Source: an uncultured Gemmatimonadota bacterium
GTDB lineage: Bacteria; Gemmatimonadota; Gemmatimonadetes; Gemmatimonadales; Gemmatimonadaceae
Reading direction: 5' to 3'
NCBI GenBank assembly: GCA_946479015.1
Contig: CAMLEQ010000209.1
Location: forward strand, 1-6,942
Length of the DNA stretch: 6,942 nt
Shown here: in pieces, positions 5,612 through 6,942 of the stretch
Layout: each line of letters begins with the position of its first letter
Position numbering within the stretch: the stretch's first letter is position 1
The notes under the pieces: model-generated
What the model was told of the DNA's origin: nothing
Seen by the model: the letters and a program-made list of their open reading frames with translations, nothing else
Database searches by the model: none
Translations under genes and position numbers: made by a program

Positions 5612-6942
5612 ATGGATCGCCGCGAGTTCATGGTGCGCGCGGCCGTCATCGGCGCTGGCCTCGCGCGCACTCCGGAGCTCCTGCGCACCACTCACGGCGC
5701 GCAGCGAGTTGCCGGCGTGTCGAGCTCGGCGGGAAAAGCGCATCACCTCTCGCGCGCGGGGGAGCTGACGCTCGGCAACGACCACATCGCCGCCGCGTGG
5801 ACGGTGGGCGATGGAACGCTGCGCGCGATCCGCGTGGAAGACCATCTCGGCCAGCACCCGATGGCGCTCTCTCCGGACGTCTTCACCCTCCGACTGGCGG
5901 ATGGCGGGGGCGTCCTGCGGTCGAGCGGGATGCGCGTGGTCGGCGAGCCGAGAGCGGAGCGACTGGCCGGGAACCCCGCCGCCTCTCGCGCATCGGAGCG
6001 CGTGCCGGGGCGCCAGGTGGTCGTGGAGCTGGAAGACCGGGATGGGCGCCTGCGCGCCACCTGGCGCGGCGTGCTCCGCGATGGCTCGAGCTACGTGCGC
6101 CAGGAGCTCGAGTTGCGCGCCACGGGTACGGATCTACCCGTGCGGGAGATCGGACTGCTGGATGCGGTGGCGTCGGGCGCCACGCTCTCCGGCATCGTCG
6201 CCGGTTCGCCGGTGGTGGCTGGGAACCTGTTCTTCGGCGCGGAGCACCCGCTCTCCGAGAGCCGCGTGGTCGGTGATCGAGCGCGGTGCTACCTGAGCCG
6301 GGAGCTGCCGCTGCGCGCCGGCGCGCCGGTGTCGTTGTCGAGCGTGATCGGGACCACCCCGGCGGGGCAGCTCCGTCGTGGCTTCCTCGCGTACCTCGAG
6401 CGCGAGCGCGCGCACCCGTATCGCCCGTTCCTGCACTACAACTCGTGGTACGACATCGGATACTTCTCCCGGTACGACGAGGCGAGCGCGCTCGACGTGA
6501 TCCGCGCCTTCGGCGAGGAGCTGCACGTGAAGCGCGGCGTGACGCTCAGCTCCTTCCTGTTCGATGACGGGTGGGACGATCCGGAGAACCTGTGGCGCTT
6601 CAACTCGGGCTTCCCACGGGGCTTCACGCCGATTCGCGAGGCCGCGGCACGCTGTGGCGCGGCGCCCGGCGTGTGGCTCTCTCCCTGGGGCGGGTACGGC
6701 AAGCCGAGGCAGCAGCGCCTCGCGCTCGGTAAGGCGCAGGGCTTCGAGACGAACGACGAAGGGTTCGCGCTCTCCGGACCGAAGTACTACGCGCGCTTCC
6801 ACGAGGCGTGCGTGGACATGATCAGGAAGTACGGGATCAACCAGTTCAAGATCGATGGCACCGGTGATGCCGCGCGAGCGATCCCCGGGAGCACCTTCGA
6901 CAGCGACTTCGATGCCGCGATCCACCTGATCGCCGACCTGCG
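5612..6942 (+). CDS. Tat-exported GH36/GH27-like glycoside hydrolase (putative alpha-galactosidase type), 3' truncated
   Basis: A continuous frame runs to the right edge, giving 443 residues; the C-terminus is missing. It opens MDRREFMVRAAVIGAGLA, a twin-arginine signal (R3-R4, F6) with a short hydrophobic stretch and no lipobox, so a periplasmic or secreted enzyme is expected. Residues about 50-260 look like a beta-rich N-terminal domain. From about 270 a (beta/alpha)8-type catalytic domain begins: FLHYNSWYD (273-281), SSFLFDDGWDD (313-323), GVWLSPWGGYG (353-363) and NQFKIDGTGD (410-419). The DDGW motif and a K-x-D at the end of a strand match clan GH-D enzymes (GH27/GH36), where the K-x-D aspartate is the nucleophile, here D415. 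The acid/base residue should lie beyond the window. Relatives in Planctomycetes and Verrucomicrobia are, from memory, sometimes labelled alpha-galactosidase or 'enterotoxin'. Alternative starts are ATG 5567 and GTG 5510; 5612 is chosen because the Tat motif follows at once and codons 5567-5611 are AT-richer than the gene. No good ribosome-binding site marks any of the three. Substrate is unknown. Confidence 0.85.
   Translation, partial: MDRREFMVRAAVIGAGLARTPELLRTTHGAQRVAGVSSSAGKAHHLSRAGELTLGNDHIAAAWTVGDGTLRAIRVEDHLGQHPMALSPDVFTLRLADGGGVLRSSGMRVVGEPRAERLAGNPAASRASERVPGRQVVVELEDRDGRLRATWRGVLRDGSSYVRQELELRATGTDLPVREIGLLDAVASGATLSGIVAGSPVVAGNLFFGAEHPLSESRVVGDRARCYLSRELPLRAGAPVSLSSVIGTTPAGQLRRGFLAYLERERAHPYRPFLHYNSWYDIGYFSRYDEASALDVIRAFGEELHVKRGVTLSSFLFDDGWDDPENLWRFNSGFPRGFTPIREAAARCGAAPGVWLSPWGGYGKPRQQRLALGKAQGFETNDEGFALSGPKYYARFHEACVDMIRKYGINQFKIDGTGDAARAIPGSTFDSDFDAAIHLIADL

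Noticed and set aside
5452..6276. A 274-codon plus-strand frame over the start of the hydrolase
   Set aside because: Its translation is Arg/Gly-rich and low complexity, while the overlapping frame from 5612 gives a Tat signal and glycoside hydrolase motifs that continue to the window edge.
1..6942. CRISPR array, tRNA/rRNA, insertion sequence or defence system
   Set aside because: No spaced direct repeats, tRNA-like cloverleaf, transposase, terminal inverted repeats or defence-protein motifs were seen on either strand.

Overview
The window comes from a GC-rich bacterium. Codon third positions are almost all G or C in every gene called. A SusD-type outer-membrane lipoprotein in such a GC-rich background, plus a Tat-exported glycoside hydrolase, suggests Gemmatimonadota (Gemmatimonas/Gemmatirosa-like) rather than Bacteroidota. 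That placement is inference from gene content and composition, because no rRNA or other marker is present.

Layout, left to right. (1) 3-788, plus strand: the C-terminal half of a SusD/RagB-like nutrient-binding lipoprotein whose start lies outside the window. (2) 789-896: a convergent gap holding a perfect 15-bp inverted repeat, a likely shared terminator. (3) 897-4376, minus strand: three co-directional genes read right to left, a small PF14542-type GNAT acetyltransferase, a CPA1 Na+/H+ antiporter with a long cytoplasmic tail, and an FAD-dependent amine oxidase. Gaps of 72 and 42 nt make a single transcript plausible. A perfect 14-15 bp hairpin lies inside the 3' end of the antiporter gene, just upstream of the amine oxidase. 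(4) 4377-4732: a divergent intergenic region. (5) 4733-5374, plus strand: an SRPBCC (START/polyketide-cyclase fold) protein with a predicted N-terminal membrane anchor. (6) 5375-5611: a spacer with one weak promoter-like element. (7) 5612 to the right edge, plus strand: the first 443 residues of a Tat-exported, GH36/GH27-like (clan GH-D type) glycoside hydrolase, cut by the window end.

How the genes may work together: the SusD-like protein and the glycoside hydrolase both fit glycan or oligosaccharide scavenging, but about 4.8 kb and three opposite-strand genes separate them, so one polysaccharide-utilisation locus is not shown. The antiporter, amine oxidase and GNAT protein look like ordinary ion-homeostasis and small-molecule metabolism genes. 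I see no mobile element, CRISPR array, tRNA, rRNA or defence system, and no strong case for a new multi-gene system. The items most worth a second look are the two perfect hairpins and the family membership of the truncated hydrolase.
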